In this document: piece by piece, positions 11,269-19,376 of the stretch
How positions within the stretch are numbered: the stretch's first letter is position 1
How the letters are laid out: each line of letters begins with the position of its first letter
Assembly (NCBI GenBank): GCA_027014955.1
Contig: JALWDA010000113.1
Location: 1 to 37,132 of the forward strand
Reading direction: 5' to 3'
DNA: 37,132 nucleotides
DNA from: Desulfurococcales archaeon
GTDB taxonomy: Archaea; Thermoproteota; Thermoprotei_A; Sulfolobales; Fervidicoccaceae
Position numbers and translations under genes: made by a program
The notes under the pieces: generated by a model
Seen by the model: the letters and a program-made list of their open reading frames with translations, nothing else
The model's database searches: none
What the model was told of the DNA's origin: nothing

Positions 11269-13674
11269 CTACCGAAGGGTTGGACGGGGTCTGGTAGGGG
11301 GCGTTTTTATCATGTCCGTGAACCTGTCGAAGAACTCCAGGTCGTAGGATGCGCAGGCGTGGGCCAGGCTGGGTGGTCTATGTTTTTTCTCTTTGAGAAT
11401 CTTTGAAGCGTAGAGGGCATAATAGCAGGATGCGCCCGGGTCCTGGGAACACTTGTATTCAGCTTCGTCTATCTTATTGGGCATCCTCTCCTCAGCCCCC
11501 GAGATCAGGGTGGCTATCTTGTAGAGGGCTAGGAGGTTGCAAAGGTGGGTTCGCCTGGACTTGTCCAGTACTCCGCTTACCAATCTCTCTATGTAGGGAA
11601 GAGCAGTTTCAACGGCCTTGGTGGGCTCGCTGAACGTCATGTAGGCCACTGTCTCATAGGTTGCTATGGTCAGTGCCAGGGACATGTTCCCATAGTGCTC
11701 TATCACCTCCCGGGCTGTCCTAACCCTGTTCTCGTCGGGCTTGACGCCGCTTATCATCCGAACCATTTCTCGGTGGAAGACGCTTATCCAGTAGCTTACC
11801 TCATCCCCCTCTAGCTTGGCATATTCCAGCTCCTTCTCCACGTGCTCGGCTGCCTTTTCCAAGTCTCTCTTTACTATTGTATAATAGTAGGTAAGGTTCG
11901 CGTGTATCTGTGAGAGTATGCTGTTGCGGACCAGGGGGTCCTGAATCCCACTGGCGTGCATCATGGCCCTGCGTGCGTGTTCCTCAGCGTTTTCCAGATC
12001 CAGGAAAACGAGCCTCGCATAGACGTTGGCTGCCACTAGGTGGTCCCCAATCTTCTCAAGTACAGGCAGTGCACGTTTGGCGAGGGATATGGTCTCCCTA
12101 GGGTCCCCGCCAGTGTTCTGCATCACCATAGTCTTCTCTGCTAATAGTAGGGCTCTTGACTCGATTGTGGGGGCCACCTTGAGGGCCTTGTCCAAAAGTA
12201 GGCCATAGGAGACAATGTGGTCAAGTATCCTATGAGTGACCCTCCTTATCCTGTGGTGCACGAGGCGCTTGAATAGCTCTGCCGAGGGCCAGGTTAGCGC
12301 TATGCGGAACGCCTCCAAAAAGGCCTCAGCACCGTCACTACCAAGGAGCAGGTCCGCTGCTCTTTCGATAACGCTCCTGCACTGAGGCCCGGTCATGCTG
12401 TCCCCAAGAATATTCTGTAACGTCTCTTTGAGTATGACCCGCTCAGTGGTGTCCATGACCAGCTTCTTGTCCGTGAGCCTCGATATCGCCCAGGCCCCCC
12501 TAGAGACGCCGAGTAGCTCAAGCAACGTATCCTTAGGTGCGTGTCCGCCCAGGCAAAGTAGTGTGAATATCACCCGCTTCTCCTCCACGCCCAGGGCGGA
12601 CATTAACTCATTCACAAGCGGGGCTTCCAGCAGTCTCTTCTCCCTCCCAACCAGACGGTCCAGGTCCTCATTCTTTATAAGAGCAAGGTCCGCGAGCCAT
12701 TTGAGTAGCAAGGGGTAGCCACTCAGGGTTTCGTGCACATGTTCGGCCACCCGGGGCTCCAGTTTCTTCCCCAGCAGCTTCTCCAGGAGCTGGCGGGTTT
12801 CCTCAACCCTGAAGGGAGGAAGCTCCAGGTATGTGGCCTTTGAGCCCAAGCCGGGTAGGCGGGGCTCTTCCCTGCTTATTACAATGTACCTCGCGATATT
12901 CGACTTGACCACCAGGTGGTGGAGGAACTCGGCTATGCGGGGGTCTCTTGACTTGTGGAAGTCATCTAGAACAACCAGTGCCCCCAGACGGTCCAGGTCC
13001 TCAGAGGCTATGGATAGGGATGTATCGAGGTCTGCATCGCCATATACGATATAGTCCCTCAGCCTCGAGAGCCCCCGTGAGGCGAGGAAGAGGGCAATCT
13101 TCCTGAGAAGCCCCTCAAGGTGGTCCGACTCCGTGAAGGTATGCCAAAGCACGTTCTCAAGGTTCCTCGAGCTAATCCAAGCGGCCACAAGCGTGGTCTT
13201 GCCTATCCCGGGGAGGCCCGTTATCACCATAACGTGGCCCTCGGTGAGGCGGTCAAGGGCCTCCAAGTAGAGCCTCCTCCCCACGAAGTCACCAACAGGC
13301 GAGGGAGGGCTCCAAAGACTTTTCGTGTGTATGGTGAAGACGAGCTCAGGCCGTGAACCGTCCCGTACCCTGAGCTCGCCGGTCTCTATGTCAATATTAA
13401 TTCCATGCGCGACGGCTGTGTACATCTTTATATTCCTCTCTCCCGCCCTAACCCACCGGGACTCAACGAGGCCCAGCTTCTGCAGCTTGGAAAGCCTCCT
13501 AGAGATGTCAGTCTCATCGCGCCCCAGGATGCGGGAGAGCTGGCGGGTGTTGAACCCCCCGCCTGCTAGAAGAACCAGTATTTGGAGGTTCACCGGGTTG
13601 CTCAGTACCTTGAGTACCTCCTCTGCACCGGGCCTACCGGGTCTCCAGCTAGCACGTCTTCCCGCTCCGCTCAT
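11269..13674 (-). CDS. STAND-type ATPase regulator with N-terminal winged helix and helical-repeat C-terminus
   Basis: This 801-residue protein has three parts. Residues 20-90 form an ArsR/MarR-like winged helix (VLSNPVNLQILVLLAGGGFNTRQLSRILG...SRRLSKLQKLGLVESRW). A STAND NTPase module follows: DFVGRRLYLEALDRL at 129-143, Walker A GLPGIGKTT 153-161, Walker B ALVVLDDFH 232-240, a sensor-like RYIVISREEPRL at 262-273, and the GxP-type SGYPLLLKWL at 318-327. From about 430 to the end there are amphipathic helical repeats resembling TPRs. The organisation is that of signal-transducing regulators of the MalT class, in which a ligand opens an ATP-driven oligomer, but with the DNA-binding domain at the N-terminus. 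The target and signal are unknown. It is preceded by a 420-bp gap with a TATA-like box and lies downstream of the beta-helix gene. An immune STAND role is possible but nothing here shows it. Confidence 0.8.
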   Translation of the reverse strand: MSGAGRRASWRPGRPGAEEVLKVLSNPVNLQILVLLAGGGFNTRQLSRILGRDETDISRRLSKLQKLGLVESRWVRAGERNIKMYTAVAHGINIDIETGELRVRDGSRPELVFTIHTKSLWSPPSPVGDFVGRRLYLEALDRLTEGHVMVITGLPGIGKTTLVAAWISSRNLENVLWHTFTESDHLEGLLRKIALFLASRGLSRLRDYIVYGDADLDTSLSIASEDLDRLGALVVLDDFHKSRDPRIAEFLHHLVVKSNIARYIVISREEPRLPGLGSKATYLELPPFRVEETRQLLEKLLGKKLEPRVAEHVHETLSGYPLLLKWLADLALIKNEDLDRLVGREKRLLEAPLVNELMSALGVEEKRVIFTLLCLGGHAPKDTLLELLGVSRGAWAISRLTDKKLVMDTTERVILKETLQNILGDSMTGPQCRSVIERAADLLLGSDGAEAFLEAFRIALTWPSAELFKRLVHHRIRRVTHRILDHIVSYGLLLDKALKVAPTIESRALLLAEKTMVMQNTGGDPRETISLAKRALPVLEKIGDHLVAANVYARLVFLDLENAEEHARRAMMHASGIQDPLVRNSILSQIHANLTYYYTIVKRDLEKAAEHVEKELEYAKLEGDEVSYWISVFHREMVRMISGVKPDENRVRTAREVIEHYGNMSLALTIATYETVAYMTFSEPTKAVETALPYIERLVSGVLDKSRRTHLCNLLALYKIATLISGAEERMPNKIDEAEYKCSQDPGASCYYALYASKILKEKKHRPPSLAHACASYDLEFFDRFTDMIKTPPTRPRPTLR

Positions 13675-14096
13675 TATACAGCCATCTCTTCAAAAGAGGA
13701 TAACGGTCCCACCTCTATCAAGGTATTGATCAGTCGGTATAAATAAATATTATAATCTACTGTGACGCTCAGAATTTCCGCAACACTGTTACTCTCCAGG
13801 CTAAGGCTATACTATCATTACTGTAAGGAAACACATCATAACACCAGCTATCCCTCGCTTGATAAACATATGACTCGTGATCAAGGAAAGTATCAGAAAA
13901 TGCTCCGTTCCTAAGAAAACAATGCCTCAGCAATTAACCCTGCGTCCCTAAAATACAATATTATAAATAATTCTAATCCTAACAAAAACAAAGGTAAACA
14001 AAAACAGAGAAATTATATTACCAGAGTCTTGTCCTCTGTCTCCAAGTACTATTCTGACAAGAGCCTAGTCCCAACGGGCCATTGTATCCCGTTGCG
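13675..14096. other. 422-bp AT-rich intergenic region
   Basis: No gene-like frame. Near the STAND gene there is a TATA-like TATTTATTTATACC (minus strand, 13738-13752) and a weak ATCAA-4-TTGAT inverted repeat around 13720-13733. A strongly A-rich stretch (13950-14020) on the plus strand is T-rich on the transcribed minus strand and may serve as the terminator zone of the beta-helix gene. A 7-bp hairpin sits at 14072-14094. Confidence 0.5.
14072..14094 (-). other. Hairpin directly after the beta-helix gene stop codon
   Basis: CAACGGG (14072-14078) and CCCGTTG (14088-14094) form a perfect 7-bp stem with a 9-nt loop. It starts 2 nt after the TAG at 14097-14099. There is no adjacent T-tract; T-rich sequence appears 50-120 nt further along the transcript. 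It could stabilise or process the 3' end. Confidence 0.4.
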
Positions 14097-16775
14097 CTAT
14101 TCTTGTTGTTCGGTTTTTATTATCAATGCTGTTATCCATAGTTTTCCTTCTGGTGTGGGGTAGTTTTCGAGGTTTTCCCCGTAGAGTTTTTGTAGGGTTT
14201 TGAGGAGCTGCTGGGAGAAGGCCTTGCTGGTCTTGGGCGGCTTTTTCATGAGGCCCTGGCTGGAGAGGTAGTTCACCAAGTCGAGGGCATCCACTTTTCC
14301 ATCCTCGTTCGCATCAAGGGTCAGGGTGTCATTAGTTACGCTAACTACGCTAACCCCGTTTACTAGCTTATCTAGGTCCATCCGCTTTAGCTGCTGGAAG
14401 ACCATGTATGCACTTGCTTCGCTCGCTGTGGTGTTGGGCAGGTTAGATATTGTTGCTATCAGTTTCCCTATCCTCTTGACAGCTTCCGCCCTTTTTCCCA
14501 GCATCTCGAGTGTATGCTGAGGGAGAGGTGGTGCTTTCTTCGCCTGGGCCGTTAAGGTCACCTCTAGGGTTGGCTCCGAGGTTAGGTTCGTTGTTACAGC
14601 GAGCACCGCGCTGTACGAGGTATAGGCCCTAGGTATATAGGCGATCTTAACAACAACGCTGCCCCCAGGAGGTAGGGTATATGGGGCCGACAGATTAACG
14701 GCGAATACACCTGTCTCTCCCCTCAGACTGACAGCAATTAGCTCAACCGCCTCACCCAGCGTGTTGCTGATAGTAATCGTGGTGCTCACCGTGTTCCCTG
14801 GTTCTGTCGGTGGGAATGTTACACTTGTAGGTGAAACGATTAATGGAGGGCTGGATGAGCCCTCGCCCCCTCCAGCGTCCCCAGTGCCTCCTCCAGAAAG
14901 GCTGCTGGGGAGAGGTGTTCCACACATGAGGAGGAGGCTGGGGTCCGCTATTGGGAAATTGTCATAGACCTCCCGGGTGGGATCGAGGACGTTGCTCACC
15001 AGCTTTACTGGATTGTCCGCGATGCCGTCGCCGTTTGAGTCTGTGTTGTCGTGCCAGGAGTAGTAGTTGCCTAGTTTGGAAGTAAAGCGGGCAGAGTTGT
15101 ACTCGTAGGGTACTGGTACTGGCGTGTTTAGCGTGTCGTTTGTTATTGACGAGCCCGCACTTCCCTGGTAGAAAATTGAAATAGGGTTACTAGCCACGAA
15201 GGCGTTCATGAATATGTGGACATTGCTTGCCCCGTAGACCCTCTTAACATCTATTACTGTACTGTTGAAGAAGTTGCAGGCAATGGTAAGGTTCTGTGGA
15301 TAGGGGTCTATTCTTACTGCTATCAGGGTTTCCTCGAACACGTTTCGAGCTATTGTGACGTTCTTGCTCCCCAGCTCGGGGGTGGAGTATATTCCCATGT
15401 TGGATACCACGATGCCGTTGTCCAGTCCTTTGAACCTGTTGCCGGCTATGAATATGTCCCTGTTGGGGATATTGTCAAGCGATGATACTTTGAACACCAC
15501 GCCGTCAACGTAGCGTGTGGGGGTGCCGTCCCTATCGGTTGTTTTTGCTGTGAAGTTGTTGTTCTTTACCACTGTGCTGTTCGAGCCCATTATCTGCACA
15601 AATATGGGGAAGAGCTTGCCAATGCGAATGTGCTCGGCTCTAAAGCTGTTGTTTTCCAGAAGGACCCCATTGCTCTTCTTGATGTATATAGGGATATAGG
15701 CATCCTCGTTCACGAGCTTTATGTCATTGTTCTTTATGGTGAGGTCGTCCGAGTCTAGGGCCATTAAGAGGTAGCTACTGTTGAGCCTGGCATTGTTGTT
15801 GTACAGTCTTATGCTGCTGGAGTCCTCTACTTTGAATACGACTGGAAGGCCACCATGGGATGTCCCCTCCCGTATGTTATTATCGCGTATGTCGACATGT
15901 GTTGACCGCATTATGTTTATCCTAATGTCTCCTTCCGTTATGTCGGCTTGGGCTATTCCTATGAAGTTGGAGTCGAATATTCTAACGGTCCCGTGGTCAA
16001 GCTTTGCTCCCACGATGGATATGCTATTCGAGCCACTGATGACTATAGGGTAAGCGACCACGCCTATGATCTCCCTCCGCATATCCAGTGACTGTAGAGT
16101 GACTGAGCGGCTGTTGACCACGACTACCTGACCATATGTGTTGCCATGTCCTGTGAGTACATCCTCTACGCTCTCTATGTAGGCCAGGGGCAGTCCATTC
16201 ACAGTATTGCCCCAGACGATGCCCCCGCCCCCCACATCGTCTACTAGAAGGCCACCTCCGCCATTGAAAGCGTTGGATGTGATTGTGTAGCCCCGCGAGC
16301 CTTCGCCTAATAGTAGAACATGTCCATTTTGGAAGACGTTTCCACGTATCTCCACATTGTCTGAGCCCCTCAGCACCCACACTCCCGTGTTGAGGTTAAG
16401 GCCGCTTATCTCCGAGTTGTCGCAGTTGTAGAACCTGATAGCGAAGCCAGTTATATTTACGGTGACGCCGCTTGCTGCAGTTATTGTTATGCTCATATTA
16501 TGAAGCTCCCAGTTGCCATTACCGGGCAGGTATTGACCGTTCCCATTGGTGTTCAGGTAAACGACAGGGGGATTGTATAGGTCTATCTCTATGTCGCTTC
16601 GGAAGACTATGGCGTCCCCACTGACCGCGTGCTCCACCGCGTCTATGAAATCCGTAATGTCGTCCACATAGTAGGTTTTGGCATATGCAACGTCTGTGGA
16701 TAGGGGTATCAGAGCTGCCATGACTGCGAGAAGTATGGTGACGAAAACTGCGTTCAGCCGAGGCAAAACCTTCAC
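14097..16775 (-). CDS. Secreted right-handed beta-helix protein with Ig-like and dockerin-like C-terminus
   Basis: This 892-residue exoprotein has a signal peptide (hydrophobic core about 8-25, likely cleavage after AYA at 30-32). From about 35 to 620 it has repeated PbH1/NosD-type coils such as NVEIRGNVFQNG, SIRLYNNNARLN, DLTIKNNDIKL and GVLLENNSF, ending with a Ca-binding-like DTDSNGDGIADNP seen in NosD-like proteins. A Gly/Ser linker (about 624-644) leads to an Ig-like domain of the ASH/DUF1573 type (VSPTSVTFPPTEPGNTVSTTI). A 140-residue tail has a dockerin-like EF-hand, D821-x-N-x-D-G-x-V-D-x-x-D832. The fold suits polysaccharide or surface binding; no catalytic residues can be assigned. 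Many NxT/S sites suggest glycosylation. The start is GTG 16775; TTG 16766 is better spaced from the GGGAGA SD. Confidence 0.82.
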   Translation of the reverse strand: MKVLPRLNAVFVTILLAVMAALIPLSTDVAYAKTYYVDDITDFIDAVEHAVSGDAIVFRSDIEIDLYNPPVVYLNTNGNGQYLPGNGNWELHNMSITITAASGVTVNITGFAIRFYNCDNSEISGLNLNTGVWVLRGSDNVEIRGNVFQNGHVLLLGEGSRGYTITSNAFNGGGGLLVDDVGGGGIVWGNTVNGLPLAYIESVEDVLTGHGNTYGQVVVVNSRSVTLQSLDMRREIIGVVAYPIVISGSNSISIVGAKLDHGTVRIFDSNFIGIAQADITEGDIRINIMRSTHVDIRDNNIREGTSHGGLPVVFKVEDSSSIRLYNNNARLNSSYLLMALDSDDLTIKNNDIKLVNEDAYIPIYIKKSNGVLLENNSFRAEHIRIGKLFPIFVQIMGSNSTVVKNNNFTAKTTDRDGTPTRYVDGVVFKVSSLDNIPNRDIFIAGNRFKGLDNGIVVSNMGIYSTPELGSKNVTIARNVFEETLIAVRIDPYPQNLTIACNFFNSTVIDVKRVYGASNVHIFMNAFVASNPISIFYQGSAGSSITNDTLNTPVPVPYEYNSARFTSKLGNYYSWHDNTDSNGDGIADNPVKLVSNVLDPTREVYDNFPIADPSLLLMCGTPLPSSLSGGGTGDAGGGEGSSSPPLIVSPTSVTFPPTEPGNTVSTTITISNTLGEAVELIAVSLRGETGVFAVNLSAPYTLPPGGSVVVKIAYIPRAYTSYSAVLAVTTNLTSEPTLEVTLTAQAKKAPPLPQHTLEMLGKRAEAVKRIGKLIATISNLPNTTASEASAYMVFQQLKRMDLDKLVNGVSVVSVTNDTLTLDANEDGKVDALDLVNYLSSQGLMKKPPKTSKAFSQQLLKTLQKLYGENLENYPTPEGKLWITALIIKTEQQE

Positions 16776-16832
16776 TCTCCCAAGGCGTTGCCGTTATGTG
16801 AGAAGCTCTTTCGTTAGTAGGGATAAGGTTTG

Positions 16833-16855
16833 GGTTTGACGTTTTTAGTCAAACC
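16833..16855. repeat. 8-bp inverted repeat between tRNA-Ser and the beta-helix gene
   Basis: GGTTTGAC (16833-16840), 7-nt spacer GTTTTTA, GTCAAACC (16848-16855), a perfect match. It lies just upstream of a TATA-like AACCTTATCC on the minus strand (about 16823-16832) that could drive the beta-helix gene, and 41 nt after the tRNA-Ser 3' end. It may be an operator or a tRNA transcript end. Confidence 0.55.
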
Positions 16856-16895
16856 AGATAACAAAGCAGAGAACCCGGGGCATGAGGGGTTGTGG

Positions 16896-17018
16896 TGGCG
16901 CCGGGGGCGGGATTCGAACCCGCGCGCCCGCAGAGGGGCAGTGGGTCTCTCGGCTTTGAGGTGATAGCCGGAAACCGGGTCTCGAGCCCACCGCCTTGGT
17001 CCGCTCGGCCACCCCGGC
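16896..17018 (-). tRNA. tRNA-Ser(CGA) with a 34-nt intron
   Basis: Minus strand: acceptor GCCGGGG/CCCCGGC, discriminator G, encoded CCA (16896-16898). Anticodon stem GTGGG/CCCAC with loop CTCGAGA once the intron is removed, anticodon CGA. The long variable arm (GCCC...GGGC) and G73 confirm serine. T arm GCGGG-TTCGAAT-CCCGC. The intron at 16947-16980 follows position 37, the usual archaeal site for bulge-helix-bulge splicing. A TATA-like GGTTATATAG at 17053-17062 gives a short leader. Confidence 0.94.
16947..16980 (-). other. tRNA-Ser intron
   Basis: 34 nt between anticodon-loop bases 37 and 38. Flanks GAG/ACCCGG and GCCGAGAG/ACCCAC allow helices for a bulge-helix-bulge splice structure. It is too short to encode anything. 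Confidence 0.85.
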
Positions 17019-17090
17019 TCTTTCTTCATTTATTTCCTCTCTTTATTGGAGGCTATATAACCCTTGGTTGCTTTTGTGTGGGTGGAGGGA

Positions 17091-17099
17091 TTTTTTAAG
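17091..17099 (+). promoter_or_regulatory. TATA-like box for the thiolase-DUF35 pair
   Basis: TTTTTTAAG, about 60 nt before the ATG at 17153, predicting a leader of about 30 nt. It lies back to back with the tRNA-Ser promoter. Confidence 0.4.
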
Positions 17100-17152
17100 G
17101 CATTTGGGGAAATTGTTTTAGACAATAGGTGTAATGGGGCGGTGCAGCACCC

Positions 17153-18316
17153 ATGGCTGGTAGAAAGGTAGCCATAGTGTCTATTGGCATGACTAGGTTT
17201 GGCAAGCACCCCGACAAGAAGCTGCTCGACCTCCTGGCTGAGGCCAGCCTTGAGGCGATGGATGGCTTGCCCGAGGCCCCCGTGGATTCCCTTATAGTGA
17301 GCGTTATGAGCCCGGGCCTCTACGAGGGGATAACTGGGCCCGCGAATATACTGGCGGGTCTCCTAGGGTTCGAGGACAAGCTAGTCTACAGGGTGGAGAA
17401 CACAAGTGGTAGCGGGGGTGCCGCTTTAATGGCAGGGTGGACGGCCATAGCCTCGGGGGTGGTGGACAGCGTGCTAGTTGTTGGCGGTGAGAAGATGACC
17501 CACAAGTCAACCGCAGAGAACGCCGCCATAATCGCGGGACTCGTCAACGAGTATGAGAGGAGGACGGGGATAACCCTGCCCAGCTACGCCGCTCTAATAG
17601 CCCGGCACTACATGGACAGGTATGGCATCGACAACGAGCCCTTGGCCCACGTTGCTATTAAAAACCACCTCCACGGCAGCATGAACCCCAAAGCCCATTT
17701 CCAGAAGAGGATAACCCTAGAAGACTACTACAAGTCAAGGGTGGTGGCCGAGCCCCTCAGGGTCATGGACTATACCCCCATAAGCGACGGGGCTGCAGCC
17801 GTCCTGCTCATGGAGGTTGACAAGGCCCTCAGCTACACGAGCAAGCCAGTCCTTATCACGGGCATAAGCGGGTCCACTGACACACACGTTGTGCACGAGC
17901 GCCCCGACCTCCTGGAGATGCGGGCCGTGAAAAACTCTGTGGAGAAAGCCCTCCGCATGGCAGGCAAGAGCATACGCGACGTCGGGCTCGTGGAGCTCCA
18001 CGACATGGCGACTATACTGGAGATAGCACAGCTGGAGAACATGGGGTTCTACCCCAGGGGTGAGGCGTGGAGGGCGGCTATGGAGGGCTGGACCCGCTAC
18101 GATGGTGAACTGCCCGTGAACACTAGTGGGGGCCTTAAGGCGAAGGGGCACCCGATTGGGGCCACGGGGGTTGCCCAGGCCTACGAGATAACCCTCCAGC
18201 TCTGGGGACAAGCTGGTGAGAGGCAGATAAAAAGCCAGCCCACTGCTGCCCTGTCCATGAGCATGGGTGGCTTCGGTCACAATGCCTTCACCCTCGTGTA
18301 CGAGCCGGGGTGGTGA
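17153..18316 (+). CDS. Thiolase-superfamily protein lacking the catalytic cysteine
   Basis: This 387-residue protein aligns throughout with archaeal thiolases of the SCP2/acetyl-CoA acetyltransferase group: SIGMTRFGKHPDK at the start, ISDGAAAVLL near 210-219, VELHDMATILE around 280-290, NTSGGLKAKGHPIGATG at 323-339 with the active-site His333, and GGFGHNAF near 372-379. The nucleophilic Cys of the usual VENACASG motif is Ser85 here (VENTSGSGG, 81-89), and the C-terminal Cys of CxG is also absent. Ordinary Claisen condensation or thiolysis is therefore unlikely unless Ser substitutes. It may bind acyl-CoA or lipid, or carry out a different chemistry. A DUF35 gene follows within 2 nt, as in many archaeal thiolase-DUF35 pairs, so the two probably form one complex. 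Confidence 0.85.
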   Translation: MAGRKVAIVSIGMTRFGKHPDKKLLDLLAEASLEAMDGLPEAPVDSLIVSVMSPGLYEGITGPANILAGLLGFEDKLVYRVENTSGSGGAALMAGWTAIASGVVDSVLVVGGEKMTHKSTAENAAIIAGLVNEYERRTGITLPSYAALIARHYMDRYGIDNEPLAHVAIKNHLHGSMNPKAHFQKRITLEDYYKSRVVAEPLRVMDYTPISDGAAAVLLMEVDKALSYTSKPVLITGISGSTDTHVVHERPDLLEMRAVKNSVEKALRMAGKSIRDVGLVELHDMATILEIAQLENMGFYPRGEAWRAAMEGWTRYDGELPVNTSGGLKAKGHPIGATGVAQAYEITLQLWGQAGERQIKSQPTAALSMSMGGFGHNAFTLVYEPGW

Positions 18317-18318
18317 GC

Positions 18319-18645
18319 ATGGGGTCCCTCAGGATACAGGTTTGCAGGTCCTGCGGGCGTGGATATTACCCGCCCAAGATAAGGTGCTCCTGCGGCTCCC
18401 GGGATTTCTATGAGGTGGAGCTCAGAGAGCCGGGGCGCATAGTAACCCTAACTACGATATACGTCCCCCCCATGGGCTTCGAGCCTCCCCTGAGGGTAGC
18501 TATAGCCGAGTTCTCCAAGCACGGGCTCAAGGTGCTGGGCAGGATAGATGGGGACTATAGCCTCAGGGTGGGGGACAGGGTGTGGGCGGTGGAGAACAAT
18601 GGTGTAGTGGTCTTCTCGCCCGCCGAGAGCGGGGAAGGGGAGTAG
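18319..18645 (+). CDS. DUF35 zinc-ribbon/OB-fold acyl-CoA-associated protein
   Basis: This protein of about 108 residues has the DUF35 arrangement. An N-terminal rubredoxin-like Zn ribbon (C-R-S-C then C-S-C) is followed by an OB fold (GRIVTLTTIYVPPMGFEPPLRVAIAEF and LKVLGRIDG...VGDRVWAVE). In archaea such proteins bridge thiolase and HMG-CoA synthase and bind CoA esters. Here the only partner is the preceding Cys-less thiolase. I chose ATG 18319; GTG at 18310 would overlap the thiolase stop. A GGTGA containing that stop can act as SD. The gene ends 1 nt before the convergent livF stop. Confidence 0.85.
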   Translation: MGSLRIQVCRSCGRGYYPPKIRCSCGSRDFYEVELREPGRIVTLTTIYVPPMGFEPPLRVAIAEFSKHGLKVLGRIDGDYSLRVGDRVWAVENNGVVVFSPAESGEGE

Positions 18646-18665
18646 GCTAGAGGCCTAGGTAGGCC
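18643..18665. other. Overlapping hairpins at convergent stop codons
   Basis: TAGGC-5-GCCTA (18643-18657) spans the stops of the DUF35 gene and livF. GGCCTA-2-TAGGCC (18652-18665) lies alongside, within the livF 3' end. The two stems share bases and exclude each other. They might separate convergent transcripts. No T-tract is present. Confidence 0.35.
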
Positions 18666-19372
18666 TGCCGTATGCTCTCGTCGTGCAGTATCTTGTCCCT
18701 CTCCCCCTCCTTTATTATGACCCCCTGCTCCATAACGTAGGCGTAGTCCGCGTTCTTCAGGGCCGCGGCTATATTCTGCTCAACGAGTAGAATGGTTAAG
18801 CCCCTTTCCCTCCGGAGGTTTGAGAGGAGGTCTATAATCTGGATGGCTATCTTTGGAGCAAGGCCCTGGCTAGGCTCGTCCAGGAGCAGTATGCGGGGCT
18901 CTGACATCAGGGCCCTCCCTATTGCCAGCATTTGCTGCTCTCCCCCACTCAGGGTCCCGGCCTTCTGGCCCCTCCTTTCCCTGAGCCTTGGGAAGAGCTC
19001 ATATACCTGCGAGAGGGCCTCCCTGTAGCCCGCAGTGCTCCGGGTTGAAATCCTGGTGTAGGCGCCCAGTAGCAGGTTCTCCTCCACGGTGAGCTCGGGG
19101 AACAGTCTCCTCCCCTCGGGGACTAATGTCATTCCCCGGGCAACCTTCTCGTGGGGAGGCACAAACGTGACGTCCTCGCCCTCCATAATGACCTTCCCCT
19201 TCCAGGGCTTGTTTATCCCCATTATGGTGCGGAGGAGCGTCGTCTTGCCCGCCCCGTTGGGCCCCAGTACCACCGTCATGCTAGCCCTGTTTACCCTCAG
19301 GCTCACACCCCACAGGACCTGCATCTCACCATAGCCAGACTCTAGGCCCTCCACCACAAGGCCCTCGCCCAA
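18647..19372 (-). CDS. livF: Branched-chain amino acid type ABC transporter ATPase LivF
   Basis: Second ATPase of a HAAT-family importer. Walker A GPNGAGKTT, Q-loop region LVPEGRRLFPELTVEENL (LivF hallmark), signature LSGGEQQMLAIGRAL, Walker B RILLLDEPSQGLAP, switch His replaced by the usual LivF VEQN. I chose TTG 19372 because GAGGTG (overlapping the livG stop) is 7 nt upstream; the frame could open at TTG 19387, which has no such SD. Genes livF to livK are one minus-strand operon with small gaps or overlaps, livK being first. Confidence 0.93.
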   Translation of the reverse strand: MGEGLVVEGLESGYGEMQVLWGVSLRVNRASMTVVLGPNGAGKTTLLRTIMGINKPWKGKVIMEGEDVTFVPPHEKVARGMTLVPEGRRLFPELTVEENLLLGAYTRISTRSTAGYREALSQVYELFPRLRERRGQKAGTLSGGEQQMLAIGRALMSEPRILLLDEPSQGLAPKIAIQIIDLLSNLRRERGLTILLVEQNIAAALKNADYAYVMEQGVIIKEGERDKILHDESIRQAYLGL

Positions 19373-19376
19373 GCCT

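Noticed and set aside
13733-14060. CRISPR array or IS remnant in the AT-rich gap
   Set aside because: No regularly spaced repeats, no terminal inverted repeats and no transposase fragment were seen.
16814-17029. 71-codon open frame across tRNA-Ser
   Set aside because: It reads through the tRNA and its intron; not a protein gene.
17153-18316. Functional acetoacetyl-CoA thiolase (AtoB-type) call
   Set aside because: The nucleophilic Cys is Ser and the C-terminal catalytic Cys is absent, so only superfamily membership is supported.
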